The notes under the pieces are model-generated. The model made no database searches, had not been told where the DNA came from, and saw nothing but the letters and a program-made list of their open reading frames with translations. A stretch of DNA of 64,000 nt from CAWIVH01 sp963839475. Its GTDB lineage: Bacteria; Acidobacteriota; UBA6911. The stretch covers positions 1 to 64,000 of the forward strand of contig CAWIVH010000016.1 of NCBI GenBank assembly GCA_963839475.1, written 5' to 3'. The stretch's first letter is position 1. Each line of letters opens with the position of its first letter. Positions 54,311-63,360 of the stretch are shown piece by piece. The position numbers and the translations under genes were made by a program.

Positions 54311-55696
54311 ATGCGAAAACTACTGTTGCTGTTGTATCTTTCGGCGGCAACCCGGACTCTCGCCGCGGAGGAATTTCTCAAGGTCAGTCGCTTTGGCACC
54401 GTATCCATCTATCGGCAGTCGACCGCCCCGGCGCACATCGTTCTGTTCGTATCCGGCGACGGTGGCTGGAACTCCGGCGTGGTCGAAATGGCAAAGCAGC
54501 TCACCAGCCTGGACGCACTGGTGGTCGGCATCAATATCATCCAATACCTCCGAAATGCCGCCTCGTCCGCCGAAAAGTGCACCTACGCCGCAGCCGATTT
54601 CGAAATGCTCAGCCAGTACGTGCAAAGGAAACTGAATCTGAAGGCATATCAGCATCCGGTCCTGGTCGGCTATTCCTCCGGAGCCACTCTGGTGTATGCG
54701 CTCCTTGTGCAGGCGCCACAAGGCACCTTTGGCGGCGCCATGAGCCTTGGTTTCTGCCCCGATTTGCCGCTGACCAAACCCTTCTGCAGGGGCAACGGGT
54801 TGGAGTGGGGGCCCGGGCCGAAGGGTAAGGGATACGCCTTTCTGCCCACGCCCTCCCTCAAATCGCCGTGGGTGGTGCTGCAGGGAGAAATAGATCAGGT
54901 GTGCAGTGCTGCGGCAGCGGAGAAATACACCGGGCAGGTTGGCCGCAGCAAACTTGTTTTGCTGCCTAAAGTGGGCCACGGTTTCGCGGTTCCCCGGAAT
55001 TGGCTCCCTCAGTTCAAACAAGCCTTCAGATCGCTGATCGAAAACGAGGATCGGGTTCAAACCCCGCCTGCACCGGAGGTGGGCGACCTGCCCATCGTGG
55101 AAATTCACGAGGGGCAGCCCGGGAAAAGTACCTTTGCGGTGATGATCTCGGGGGATGGCGGTTGGGCCGGCATCGACCGCGAACTCGGGGAAGCCCTCGC
55201 CAGTCGCGGCATTCCCGTGGCAGGGCTAAGTTCCCTCAAATATTTCTGGAATCGGCGCACTCCGGAAGAAGCGGCTCGGGACCTGGAGCGCATCCTTCGT
55301 CATTACATGGATTCATGGCAGAAAGAAAATGCAATATTGGCGGGTTACTCCATGGGCGCCGATGTCCTTCCTTTCATGGCAAGCCGCCTGCCGGCGGATC
55401 TGCGGGCAAAACTGCGCCTTATCGTGCTGTTGGGCCCTTCCAATGGGGCCGAATTCGAGTTCCACGTAACCGATTGGCTTGGAAGCATGATCCGCCGGCC
55501 CGAGCTGCCGGTTCTCCCCGAGATTCTCAAGCTGCGGGGAAGCCGGATCCTCTGCCTGTACGGGGAAGATGAGGACGATACACCGTGCAGAAGCCTTGAC
55601 CCCGGGGTCGCACACCTGGTTGCCGTTAAAGGAGGGCATCATTTCAACGGCAAATACGAAGCTATTGCAGAGCTCATTTTGAAGGACGCATATTGA
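54311..55696 (+). CDS. AcvB/VirJ family periplasmic alpha/beta-hydrolase
   Basis: A 461-aa protein with a signal peptide (MRKLLLLLYLSAATRTLAAE) and two related alpha/beta-hydrolase-like halves. Each begins with a (V/I)SGDGGW(N/A)GxD-like segment (HIVLFVSGDGGWNSGVVEMA and FAVMISGDGGWAGIDRELGE) and has a nucleophile elbow (VLVGYSSGATLVYA and ILAGYSMGADVLPF). The C-terminal His is in KGGHHFNGKYEAIA. The duplicated form corresponds to AcvB; single-domain VirJ is shorter. In Agrobacterium, AcvB is reported to hydrolyse lysyl-phosphatidylglycerol, a membrane-adaptation function. It follows the two-component pair, with GGAAGGAGG before the start. Confidence 0.88.
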   Translation: MRKLLLLLYLSAATRTLAAEEFLKVSRFGTVSIYRQSTAPAHIVLFVSGDGGWNSGVVEMAKQLTSLDALVVGINIIQYLRNAASSAEKCTYAAADFEMLSQYVQRKLNLKAYQHPVLVGYSSGATLVYALLVQAPQGTFGGAMSLGFCPDLPLTKPFCRGNGLEWGPGPKGKGYAFLPTPSLKSPWVVLQGEIDQVCSAAAAEKYTGQVGRSKLVLLPKVGHGFAVPRNWLPQFKQAFRSLIENEDRVQTPPAPEVGDLPIVEIHEGQPGKSTFAVMISGDGGWAGIDRELGEALASRGIPVAGLSSLKYFWNRRTPEEAARDLERILRHYMDSWQKENAILAGYSMGADVLPFMASRLPADLRAKLRLIVLLGPSNGAEFEFHVTDWLGSMIRRPELPVLPEILKLRGSRILCLYGEDEDDTPCRSLDPGVAHLVAVKGGHHFNGKYEAIAELILKDAY

Positions 55697-56154
55697 GCCG
55701 GGAAAATAGTCAACGTGGCGATGAGGGCTGATCCGTTCACCCGCCCCTATGGCCACATCCGATCCCAGCCCTGCGGCTGTACGACCGCCTGATCCGCCGC
55801 GATGCCTGGGAGAGGTGGCAATCGGATTCGACCTCGTAACCTGTGAGGGATCGCTTTCTAGATAGATTGCCTCAGTTCCCAGCATCGCAGCGAGCTCTTA
55901 ACCCAGGCCGAGTCTCGAACGGCCTAAGATCATTGCAATCCGCACAAAAGAAGCCAGTCTTGGTGGATAAAAGTTATTTCACCTCTGGACGCAAGGGGTG
56001 TATTCTCTGCCTGCTGCGTATTCACTCGCAGCAGGCTCTGACGAATAGCCAGCCCCCATTGCATCAAACCTTTCCTCGCCGTACCGGAGCGCCAAATGCC
56101 CGAATTCGGCAACATCCTGACGTTGAACATACCCAACTGACAGGAGTGAAAACC
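55697..56154. other. Intergenic region before the collagen-like gene
   Basis: No gene is supported. The long plus-strand frame beginning at 55843 has no family features before the signal peptide at 56155. Confidence 0.4.
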
Positions 56155-57171
56155 ATGAGAAGACTCATATACTTGGCAATTTCCGTTTTACTTTTGGCAA
56201 TTGTCGTATCAATGCCTTGTCATGCTCAGGCGTCAAACCTAGTCATTATATGCGTTCGAGAGGACATGCGCCTGGCGCGCATTGTGAGCAATCCGAATGA
56301 ATGCGGACCTGGTGAAACCGGAGCACTCCGGGACAGGTTCGACGTGCTGGGATCGGCGCTGCCGGGTATGGGCCGAATTGAGGCTTCGAATCCGCCGGTC
56401 GCGCTCAAGATCGCACGCGTGATCCCGGACCTCACCCTGCAGACCTTGTACATCGAGGGGACGAATTTCGGTCCCGCGCCGTTAGTTTCCGTCGCTGCCG
56501 CCGGGGGTGCTATCGTGCCGCTGACGGTCAACGGTGCCAACAATGAGGTGATCCAGGTCGAGCTCGATACGGTTACACCCGGCACCTACCTTCTCGTTGT
56601 CGTCAACGGCAAAGGCAACGTACAGCTGGACACGATGGCCATCACCCTCGGCGCAGTCGGACCCAAAGGCGACAGAGGAGACACCGGACCGACCGGGCTG
56701 CAAGGGCCCGCGGGACCCAAAGGCGACAAAGGAGACACCGGGTCGACCGGGCTGCAAGGACCCACGGGACCCAAAGGCGACAAAGGAGACACCGGGTCGA
56801 CCGGGCTGCAGGGGCCGTCCGGGCCGACAGGACCAGCAGGGCCTGCTGGTCTCATCGATCCAACGGCCTTAGTGACAAATTCCTGCGCCGAGTCATCGTC
56901 GTGCTATTGCCCCGCTGGAAAGGTACTGATCGACCACGGTGTCTCCTGCCCCTACAACGACGCGCCCGTGGCCTACTCCCTCCGGGACAGCGCCATCCTG
57001 TGCTACTACAAGATGAATTACCTAGCGAGATACCATTGCGGCTTGATGAGCGCGGACGAGAAGGGACCGCCAATGGGCGTGGAGGCGTACTGTAATTCGC
57101 AGTACGTCAACTGGGGAGTCAACACGATTTCGTATGCCATCCCGCGACGGATCGATTTGACCTGCTACTGA
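56155..57171 (+). CDS. Secreted collagen-like repeat protein
   Basis: A 338-aa exported protein. Signal peptide (MRRLIYLAISVLLLAIVVSM PCHAQA) and an N-terminal domain with DRFDVLGSALPGMG precede an IPT/TIG-like beta-sandwich (about residues 85-165, LTLQTLYIEGTNFGPAPLVS). Then come about 21 Gly-X-Y triplets in three 18-residue units (GPKGDKGDTGSTGLQGPT type). A C-terminal domain of about 100 residues is rich in Cys (SSSCYCPAGKVLIDHGVSCP). Such proteins form triple helices at cell surfaces or filaments. CAGGAG precedes the start. Confidence 0.88.
   Translation: MRRLIYLAISVLLLAIVVSMPCHAQASNLVIICVREDMRLARIVSNPNECGPGETGALRDRFDVLGSALPGMGRIEASNPPVALKIARVIPDLTLQTLYIEGTNFGPAPLVSVAAAGGAIVPLTVNGANNEVIQVELDTVTPGTYLLVVVNGKGNVQLDTMAITLGAVGPKGDRGDTGPTGLQGPAGPKGDKGDTGSTGLQGPTGPKGDKGDTGSTGLQGPSGPTGPAGPAGLIDPTALVTNSCAESSSCYCPAGKVLIDHGVSCPYNDAPVAYSLRDSAILCYYKMNYLARYHCGLMSADEKGPPMGVEAYCNSQYVNWGVNTISYAIPRRIDLTCY
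56659..56820 (+). repeat. Three tandem 54-bp repeats encoding collagen triplets
   Basis: Units at 56659-56712, 56713-56766 and 56767-56820 are nearly identical at DNA level and each encodes 18 residues (six Gly-X-Y). Units 2 and 3 differ least, pointing to recent copy-number change. Confidence 0.9.
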
Positions 57172-57438
57172 GAAACCCGCAGCAGGACTAGCGCGGAAGG
57201 CGCGCCACGAGCACCGGATTCGACAAGGATCCCATTATAGCGCTTCTTGTTGGCGAAAATCGCCGGGGCGCGCACCGGTATTTCTTTCACCAGAAGACCC
57301 ATCCGCGGATGCTACGGCTCCAGCCCTTGCCCGCGCAGCGCTGCGCCGGTGGCGACCGACGCCACCGTCAAATCGACGAAGCTTCTTGTTTCCCCCGACG
57401 AAGGGACGGCCTAACGGGGAACTTGACGCTAACAGATC

Positions 57439-57672
57439 TTAGGCGATCTTTTCCAGGGTGGCTCTTAACGAGGTCAAATCATTAATGAGTTCCGGTTCTA
57501 TGCGTTTCCAATAGGCGGGCCTTATGGCACGGCGTGAAACAAGGTCCACATGCCGGCCAAGCGCCCGTTCTAGCTCTTCCGCCAGTTCAATGAAACCCAT
57601 CCCAATCGATGGATCAACTTCCACCAGTACATCGACGTCGCTATCCTCTCGTGCGTTCCCTCTAGCGGGAGT
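57439..57672 (-). pseudogene. MNT-type nucleotidyltransferase (MntA antitoxin-like) fragment
   Basis: The frame reads ARGNAREDSDVDVLVEVDPS and GMGFIELAEELERALGRHVD LVS, the GSxxxGxxxxxSDxDxxV nucleotidyltransferase region and the following helix of MntA-like minimal nucleotidyltransferases. The N-terminal helix and the GS motif are missing because a stop (57673-57675) immediately precedes. A truncated transposase gene begins about 50 bases further on, so insertion or deletion removed the start. No HepT partner is seen. Confidence 0.6.
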
Positions 57673-57722
57673 TTACTGGGAGCGAGGCCGCGCCTGTTGA
57701 TAAGGAAAACATCCGCAGTAGT

Positions 57723-59105
57723 TTACCGAGGTGACTTTGTCTTACCCACACGAGCCGGAGCCAAATCGCCGAGCCCGAGGGTTTCCGACAACATCTGTTG
57801 TGTGAGTGTCTGGCTGCTTTGAACTTTGGCCGTCCGGTAGGGTCCCTTTTCTCCCTGAGGCGGGTAAATCAGGGTAAATTCGTAAATCTCCCCGAGCTCC
57901 GTTTTCATTTGTTCGACTGTAATCCGGGGACAGGTGCGTCGTGCCTGGGAATGCAGATAGTTGAGTAGGGAGATGCCGAGCATGCAGTAGAAAGCGTGGA
58001 CGCGTATTTTACTATCGGTCCAGTGGTACATCGGTCCCCATCCGAGCCAGTCCCCGTCTTTGAGTCCTCGAAAGACCTTCTCAACCTGCTGTTGGCCTCC
58101 ATAGCCCTCGACTACTTGTTCTTCAGTCCAATCCATGCGGTTTGTCATCAGGACGGTTCGGCCTAGGCGTTGTGTCAGCAGCCGGTTGAACGCGGATGAA
58201 TCAACGTCGAACTGAAGCTTCCATTGCCCACCTTCGCTTTTGAGATCATAACGAATCAGTTGATCCAGGAACTGGGCCGCGGATAACCAGCGCGCAATCT
58301 TGTTTCGGATGTGGTCTTCCTTCAGTTTGCAGTCCGGCTGAGCCAGTTCCATCGATAGCCGCCGCAGCGATTGGGTGGTCTTGGCCAGACTCGTACTCAG
58401 GCTGTGAATCTGTTCGCTCAGAAAAGGTGCGGAATACTTCAGTACGCAGAGACGTTCTTTGCCATGAACGAGAAGTTTTGCCCGCGCCGCTTGTACTCCG
58501 GGCTGATCGCTGGTGAGGGGTTTCAACTTCTCGAGCGGCATCTCCCGGAACTCCGCCGGCGCCTGATTCCAGGGGAGAGCAGATATCCAGCGCACACCGG
58601 ACTGCTCCAGAACGAGCGTGTTATAAAGCGCGGCGGATCCTTCATCGAATACCAGCGTGACTGTGTCACGGGGAATCTGATTGTCATCGAGAAAACCAAG
58701 CAGCCGCGGCAGCGAGTTCGAAAACTCTTCCGTGTCGGGTACATTCCCCGGATAGACATGATGGCAGAGTGACAGACCGTAGATTCCATCCAGGACATAC
58801 GACAGGCCGACTTGCCGAAGATTGTGGCGCCCCTGCTTGTTGTGTCCGCGCTGCGCAATGGTATTGCGGCCGTTCGTCGAGGCTACGAAGGTATAGAAGT
58901 TGGTGGCGTCGTAGGACAACAAATGCTCACTGACCCATTGCTTGTCCTTCCACAATGCCAGAAGTCGCATCTGCGCCCGGTCGAGATCATCCTTGTCGAT
59001 CGAATCTGAACCTTGCGGAGCTAACCGGATTTTGTCGAAGCAATCCCAGAAAGCCTGCGAGGTAAAACGCTCGCCCGAGAATCTCGACCTTGGAGAAGCG
59101 GGAAC
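57723..59105 (-). pseudogene. IS1634-family transposase, 5'-truncated
   Basis: The frame carries most of an IS1634-type (IS4 superfamily) transposase: RFTSQAFWDCFDKIRLAPQG upstream, HLLSYDATNFYTFVAS with the first catalytic Asp, AQRGHNKQGRHNLRQVGLSY, GNVPDTEEF, TLVFDEGSAALYNTL with the second Asp, and the YGGQQQVEKVFRGLKDGDWL block with the catalytic Glu. The N-terminal roughly 100 residues usual for the family are absent, and the frame is closed by a TGA at 59106-59108. I could not define terminal inverted repeats. The largest part (57723-58970) has a possible in-frame start but would lack the DNA-binding domain. Confidence 0.75.
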
Positions 59106-59264
59106 TCACGGTGTGGAACCCGCAATGGGCCACTTCGGCACTATAATCGCCCCCTAACTTGCTCAGTCGATCGGCATCTCGATATGCTTTGATCGGATTT
59201 GCGACATACGGACACCGTCCACGCTTCCCCGAAGGTACGCACCGCGGATTTTTTTGCCTGCCGC

Positions 59265-60350
59265 CTATCTGCGGGATGTTTCAAGTTTCACCGTGCCGGC
59301 GGTGGCGAAGTCTTCCCAGCGGAAGAGCAGGAAGTTCTTCGGGCCGCTGTTCATCGCAACCACCATGCCATTCGGGAAAGAAGGCCCGAGCGCTGCGGAC
59401 GTCGCTTCGATCCCATCGGTTCCATCGGCGCCGCCGCCGACACTCTTGAGCATCTCGCTGTGATCGTGCGGATTGCCGGGCGCGCCTTCGCGCCGGTAAA
59501 TCCGATACTGGCTGTTGCCGCCCAGCTGATCGGTGCATAGGATGTAGCCGGTCCCGTCGCTGTGCGCATAAATCGCGATTCCTTCGCGATCCGCCTTGAA
59601 CTCGGTTTTGCCGAAATGGGCCAGCTCACGTCCGGCTTCGGGATGGTCCGGGTCGGCATGGTACTTGTGGATCCCGTCACCTTCATCCGCGTAATAGACA
59701 TAGCCGAGGGCGTCGTCGACGGCCACCGCCTCGATTTCGGTACCGCCGCTGTAGCGTCCGAATCGGCGCACCTTTTCCGCTTTCACTTTTCCCGTGCCGT
59801 CGTCCGACAGCCGGTACTGCCACAGGTACCCGTCGTTCGGGCCTTCCTTCGGGCTGATGATGGCAAAGATGGCTTTATCGCCTGGCCGGCAGTACAGGCT
59901 GATGCCCATGGGAGCTCCTTTTTCGCCCGGCTCGCCTTCGAGCACGTTCAGGCCGGATTCCGAGGAGACATCGGTCAGGATCCCTTCGGAATCGATTTTG
60001 TACACGCGCAGGCGCCGCTTCAGACGCTCGGTCAGAACCGCGATGTCCACGGATTGCCCTCCGAGCTGAAGGCCGTACTCGATATCGACGTTGTTCGGCC
60101 GGTCGAGGTTATCGATGGTCTGGCGAATCTTCCCGTCCAGGCCGAATACCACTAGCGCGCCTTTTGGGGCCGCGACCTTGTTGGTCCCGACGATTATGCT
60201 GCGGCCAGCGTCGGAAGAATTGACCCAGATTGCGGGATCATCCGGATCGTCCGTCACCGATTCGGTGGCCAGCACGGGATTGATGTCCGGCGGAGTTGTT
60301 TGAGTACACGCAACAGCCAGGAGCAGAAACAGCAGCCAAATTATTCGCAT
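59265..60350 (-). CDS. Beta-propeller phytase, lipoprotein
   Basis: A 361-aa phosphatase releasing phosphate from phytate in a Ca2+-dependent way. N-terminal lipoprotein signal (MRIIWLLFLLLAVACTQ) is followed by the six-bladed propeller. Diagnostic pieces are TDDPDDPAIWVNSSD, DRPNNVDIEYGLQLGG, GTEIEAVAVDDALGYVYYAD and KADREGIAIYAHSDGTGYIL. The size is normal for BPP enzymes. The start at 60350 discards 55 shadow codons. It would scavenge phosphate and inositol phosphates at the cell surface. The IolG-like gene nearby may be related in function but is not adjacent. Confidence 0.92.
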   Translation of the reverse strand: MRIIWLLFLLLAVACTQTTPPDINPVLATESVTDDPDDPAIWVNSSDAGRSIIVGTNKVAAPKGALVVFGLDGKIRQTIDNLDRPNNVDIEYGLQLGGQSVDIAVLTERLKRRLRVYKIDSEGILTDVSSESGLNVLEGEPGEKGAPMGISLYCRPGDKAIFAIISPKEGPNDGYLWQYRLSDDGTGKVKAEKVRRFGRYSGGTEIEAVAVDDALGYVYYADEGDGIHKYHADPDHPEAGRELAHFGKTEFKADREGIAIYAHSDGTGYILCTDQLGGNSQYRIYRREGAPGNPHDHSEMLKSVGGGADGTDGIEATSAALGPSFPNGMVVAMNSGPKNFLLFRWEDFATAGTVKLETSRR

Positions 60351-60556
60351 GGTCCATCCGATCATAAATGACCATGGCCCCGAGGTGCCGGCCACAGTCG
60401 ATGACATCAGGTTTGGGAAACTGAATTTACTCCGACTGCAAGAAACAGTCTTGCCAGATCGAAATCCAGGCCCCATTCCATTTAAAAGACGTGCTCCACA
60501 TATGACATCTCGCAAGCGCAGACAAGCATAATGTCCGTGGAACTCAGGAAAGGCGG

Positions 60557-61783
60557 CTAGGGGGCAGTTTCCAAATCGGTGGCTGAGCCATTCTTCGCAT
60601 TCTCCAAGTTTTTGAGCCTCGCTCGCACGCGGGCGGCATCGGCCGATTCAGGCGCTATCCTGAGGTAGGTACGCAACTCCTCAGCCATGCCCGTTATATC
60701 CTTCTTTAGTTCGAGGATGTTCGCCAAAAGAACATGCAGTTGCGGGAACCGGTGCTGACCGTCCAGGCGCATTGCATTCCTGGCGCTTTGCTCGGCCAAA
60801 TCCATCTGGTCCAGGTAATAGTTGGCCAGGGAATTCATGAAATAGGCCTCCGGGAAATCCACGGGATCCAGCGCCAGTGCCTGGCCGGTAAGATCGGCGG
60901 CTTCCTGCCATTTCTGCTCAAGGTGCGCAAGTCGGCCGAGCTCGATGTATGGATTGACATAGTTGCGGTCCGCCTCAATCGCCTTCGAGAAAGCTCCACG
61001 GGCTTCCTGGTTGCGCGCGGATTGCCGGTACACCAACCCCAGCCGGAACCAGGCGGCTGCATATCGGGGGAATGCCGCCACAGCCGTCTTTAGATGCCTC
61101 TCGGCCTCTTCAAGGTCGCCATTTCGGACTTCCTTTTCCGCCCGCGCGAGTGCCTTCCTGGCATTTTGGGGTGCCTGCAAAAGCGTGACGCTCACGGTGG
61201 TCCCAGGAACTCGCGCGATCGGATAGAGCACCATGCCACCCACATCGATAGAGCCAAACGAAGCGAATTGGTCCAACTTCAATACATTGGAACGATAGCC
61301 CGCAAGCTGCGCGCGCAGTTCACAGCCCGTGAGAGCGACGGACCAGGCGGAATCCATGCCGAACGGCACCAGAGAGGGCGATGTGGCTGCGCTGGCAGGG
61401 AGGCCCTGCCTGGGCACTGAGCTTCCTGTGGCGTCCGGCATCACATAGTTGGTCGCGCCGACCTGGAACGAGAAGCGACCGTTTGAATCCACATAGGCTT
61501 CCCTCCTCTTCACGCCGTTGCATGAACGCTCGATGACTACTCCGGAGGGGGGTGGTGTTCCATCATCCAACATTACCGACCCACAGATGAAGAGGCGCCC
61601 TGGCCGACGGGCTCGCTGCTCCGGCTGCGTCTGCGGAGTGGCGCCCGTTCCAGGGGGAGTCCTTCCGTGCGACACGGGCTCTGAGCCTCCTGGCTGGATG
61701 CTCCCCTCTATCCCTGCACGAGGCAGAAGGAGGAAAGTCGATAAAACTAAGCTGGCCATCCGATGATTCCATCCGAGTGTCAT
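60557..61783 (-). CDS. Secreted TPR protein with carboxypeptidase-regulatory-like N-terminus
   Basis: A 408-aa protein with a signal peptide (MASLVLSTFLLLPRAGIEGS region) and a Pro-rich linker. A beta-sandwich segment of the type found at the N-terminus of many Acidobacteriota outer-surface proteins follows (LFICGSVMLDDGTPPPSGVV, AYVDSNGRFSFQVG, CELRAQLAGYRS). From about residue 215 there are four to five TPR motifs (AEKEVRNGDLEEAERHLKTA, AAWFRLGLVYRQSARNQEAR, PYIELGRLAHLEQKWQEAAD). It would be a periplasmic or surface scaffold. The start may instead be the ATG at 61759. Confidence 0.85.
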   Translation of the reverse strand: MTLGWNHRMASLVLSTFLLLPRAGIEGSIQPGGSEPVSHGRTPPGTGATPQTQPEQRARRPGRLFICGSVMLDDGTPPPSGVVIERSCNGVKRREAYVDSNGRFSFQVGATNYVMPDATGSSVPRQGLPASAATSPSLVPFGMDSAWSVALTGCELRAQLAGYRSNVLKLDQFASFGSIDVGGMVLYPIARVPGTTVSVTLLQAPQNARKALARAEKEVRNGDLEEAERHLKTAVAAFPRYAAAWFRLGLVYRQSARNQEARGAFSKAIEADRNYVNPYIELGRLAHLEQKWQEAADLTGQALALDPVDFPEAYFMNSLANYYLDQMDLAEQSARNAMRLDGQHRFPQLHVLLANILELKKDITGMAEELRTYLRIAPESADAARVRARLKNLENAKNGSATDLETAP

Positions 61784-62079
61784 TGATCCCCCTGCTGGAG
61801 ATGCCTGACATCATCGAGCCCGCCCCGGAGCGGAAGCTACGGATACCGGCTCCAAATTACGCCTCGATTCGAATCATCAAATATGAACTGCGTGCTGCGT
61901 GAGCCCGATTCGGCTCTTGTTCGAACTCGAAAGCAAGCGCGATTCCGATGTGCGGGAATGCGCCGCATCAATTCGTAGCATCTGTCGCCAGTCTCCGCAA
62001 AATCTGCTATCTGGAGATCAGTTCGCTAAATTCTCACCGGACACGCGGGCCAATCAACACAGTACGAGTGCGCCTGTGT

Positions 62080-63129
62080 TCAGCTGACTTCGCACAGCGG
62101 TATACTTCCGTTGTGGATTTCGGTCAATCTGACGGGGCGATGCTCTCTCACGGATTTTGTAGCCGCAAGTCCGAGCTCGAGGGCCATGACGCCGTCATAT
62201 ACACTCACCGGCACGGACTTGTTTCCGTGAATCGCTTCCACGAACGCAAGCATCTCGCGCAGGTAAGATTCAGAGTATCGGTCGATGAGACAGTTCAATG
62301 GCAGCGACGAGTGTGTCCCCGTCCGATCGAGATGAACATAGCTGTCGGGCAGATTGTTGCCCACGACGACCATGCCCTCGGAGCCGAACACCTCTACCCT
62401 CTGATCGCACCCGTAGACAGCTTTCCGGCTGTTGTCGATCGTCGCTATCGCGCCGTTCTCGAACGACAGCACCGCGACCGACGTGTCCCAACCGTCGCCT
62501 TTCTCGGATGCCGGATCGACGGGGACATTCGCCCTTGCATAGACTTCCATGGCCTCGCTGCCGACCAGGTAACGCGCCATGTCGAAATCTTGGGTGGTCG
62601 TATCCAGAAACAGTCCGCAGGAAGGCCGGATGTGGCTCTCGTACTGAGGCAAAGGATCGCGGCTGGTGATCTTCAGTACGATGGGCACACCGACTTTTCC
62701 CGATTGGACCGTGTCCCGCGCTTTCAGAAAACCGGGATCAAATCGCCGGTTGAAGCCGGCCATCAGTTTGATTCCGCTTTTTTCCACTGCATCGCTGACT
62801 TCCCTGATCCTGTCGAGGCATATGTCGATCGGCCATTCGCAAAACACGTGCTTTCCCGCGGCAGCCGCATCCAGGATCATCCGATAGTGCGTGTTTGTGG
62901 GAGTGCAGATGACCACGGCGTCCACGTCAGGAAGCTTCAAAACGCGCCTGTAGTCCAGAGAGGAGTACGGGATCTCATACTTCGCTTCCGTTGTTGCCAA
63001 TTCACCCGGGAGGATGTCTGACGCGGCGATTACGCAGGCATCGGGGATCCGGTTCGCCAGATTCTCAATGTGGATTTTGCCGATCCGGCCTACACCCAGA
63101 ACGCCAAAGCGGACGTTTCCATTGAACAT
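62080..63129 (-). CDS. Gfo/Idh/MocA dehydrogenase resembling inositol 2-dehydrogenase
   Basis: A 349-aa oxidoreductase with an N-terminal NAD(P) fold (VRFGVLGVGRIGKIHIENLA, VVICTPTNTHYRMILDAAAA GKHVFCEWP) and the C-terminal substrate domain (KLMAGFNRRFDPGFLKA, LFLDTTTQDFDMARYLVGSE). Overall similarity is to IolG. Two catalytic positions differ: the Lys of the EKP motif is Trp99, and the His four residues after the conserved Asp (Asp176) is Gln180. The annotated reaction may therefore not apply. GGAGGGGAGGAGC precedes the start at 63129. It follows the TonB-receptor-like gene on the same strand with about 230 bases between. Confidence 0.85.
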   Translation of the reverse strand: MFNGNVRFGVLGVGRIGKIHIENLANRIPDACVIAASDILPGELATTEAKYEIPYSSLDYRRVLKLPDVDAVVICTPTNTHYRMILDAAAAGKHVFCEWPIDICLDRIREVSDAVEKSGIKLMAGFNRRFDPGFLKARDTVQSGKVGVPIVLKITSRDPLPQYESHIRPSCGLFLDTTTQDFDMARYLVGSEAMEVYARANVPVDPASEKGDGWDTSVAVLSFENGAIATIDNSRKAVYGCDQRVEVFGSEGMVVVGNNLPDSYVHLDRTGTHSSLPLNCLIDRYSESYLREMLAFVEAIHGNKSVPVSVYDGVMALELGLAATKSVREHRPVRLTEIHNGSIPLCEVS

Positions 63130-63360
63130 GGTCTTGCTCCTCCCCTCCGAGCCAAGGCTGCAGAATCTCTCCGTCCTTCTTGCCGCGCGGGGCGGAGCCG
63201 GAATGCGATGAGCCGCCGCCCTGAGTCTTCGCCCCTGCAACGATTGCTATCGGCCAAACGCTCAAAGAACGCCGCTGATATCAAACTCAGGAACACGGGC
63301 GATCGGCACGGCCAGGGATTCCGCACCGATCGTCCGCACCGAAATAGCGAGCGTTACCGC

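Noticed and set aside
56659..56820. CRISPR array or minisatellite in non-coding DNA
   Set aside because: The three units are in frame and encode Gly-X-Y collagen triplets within a secreted protein.
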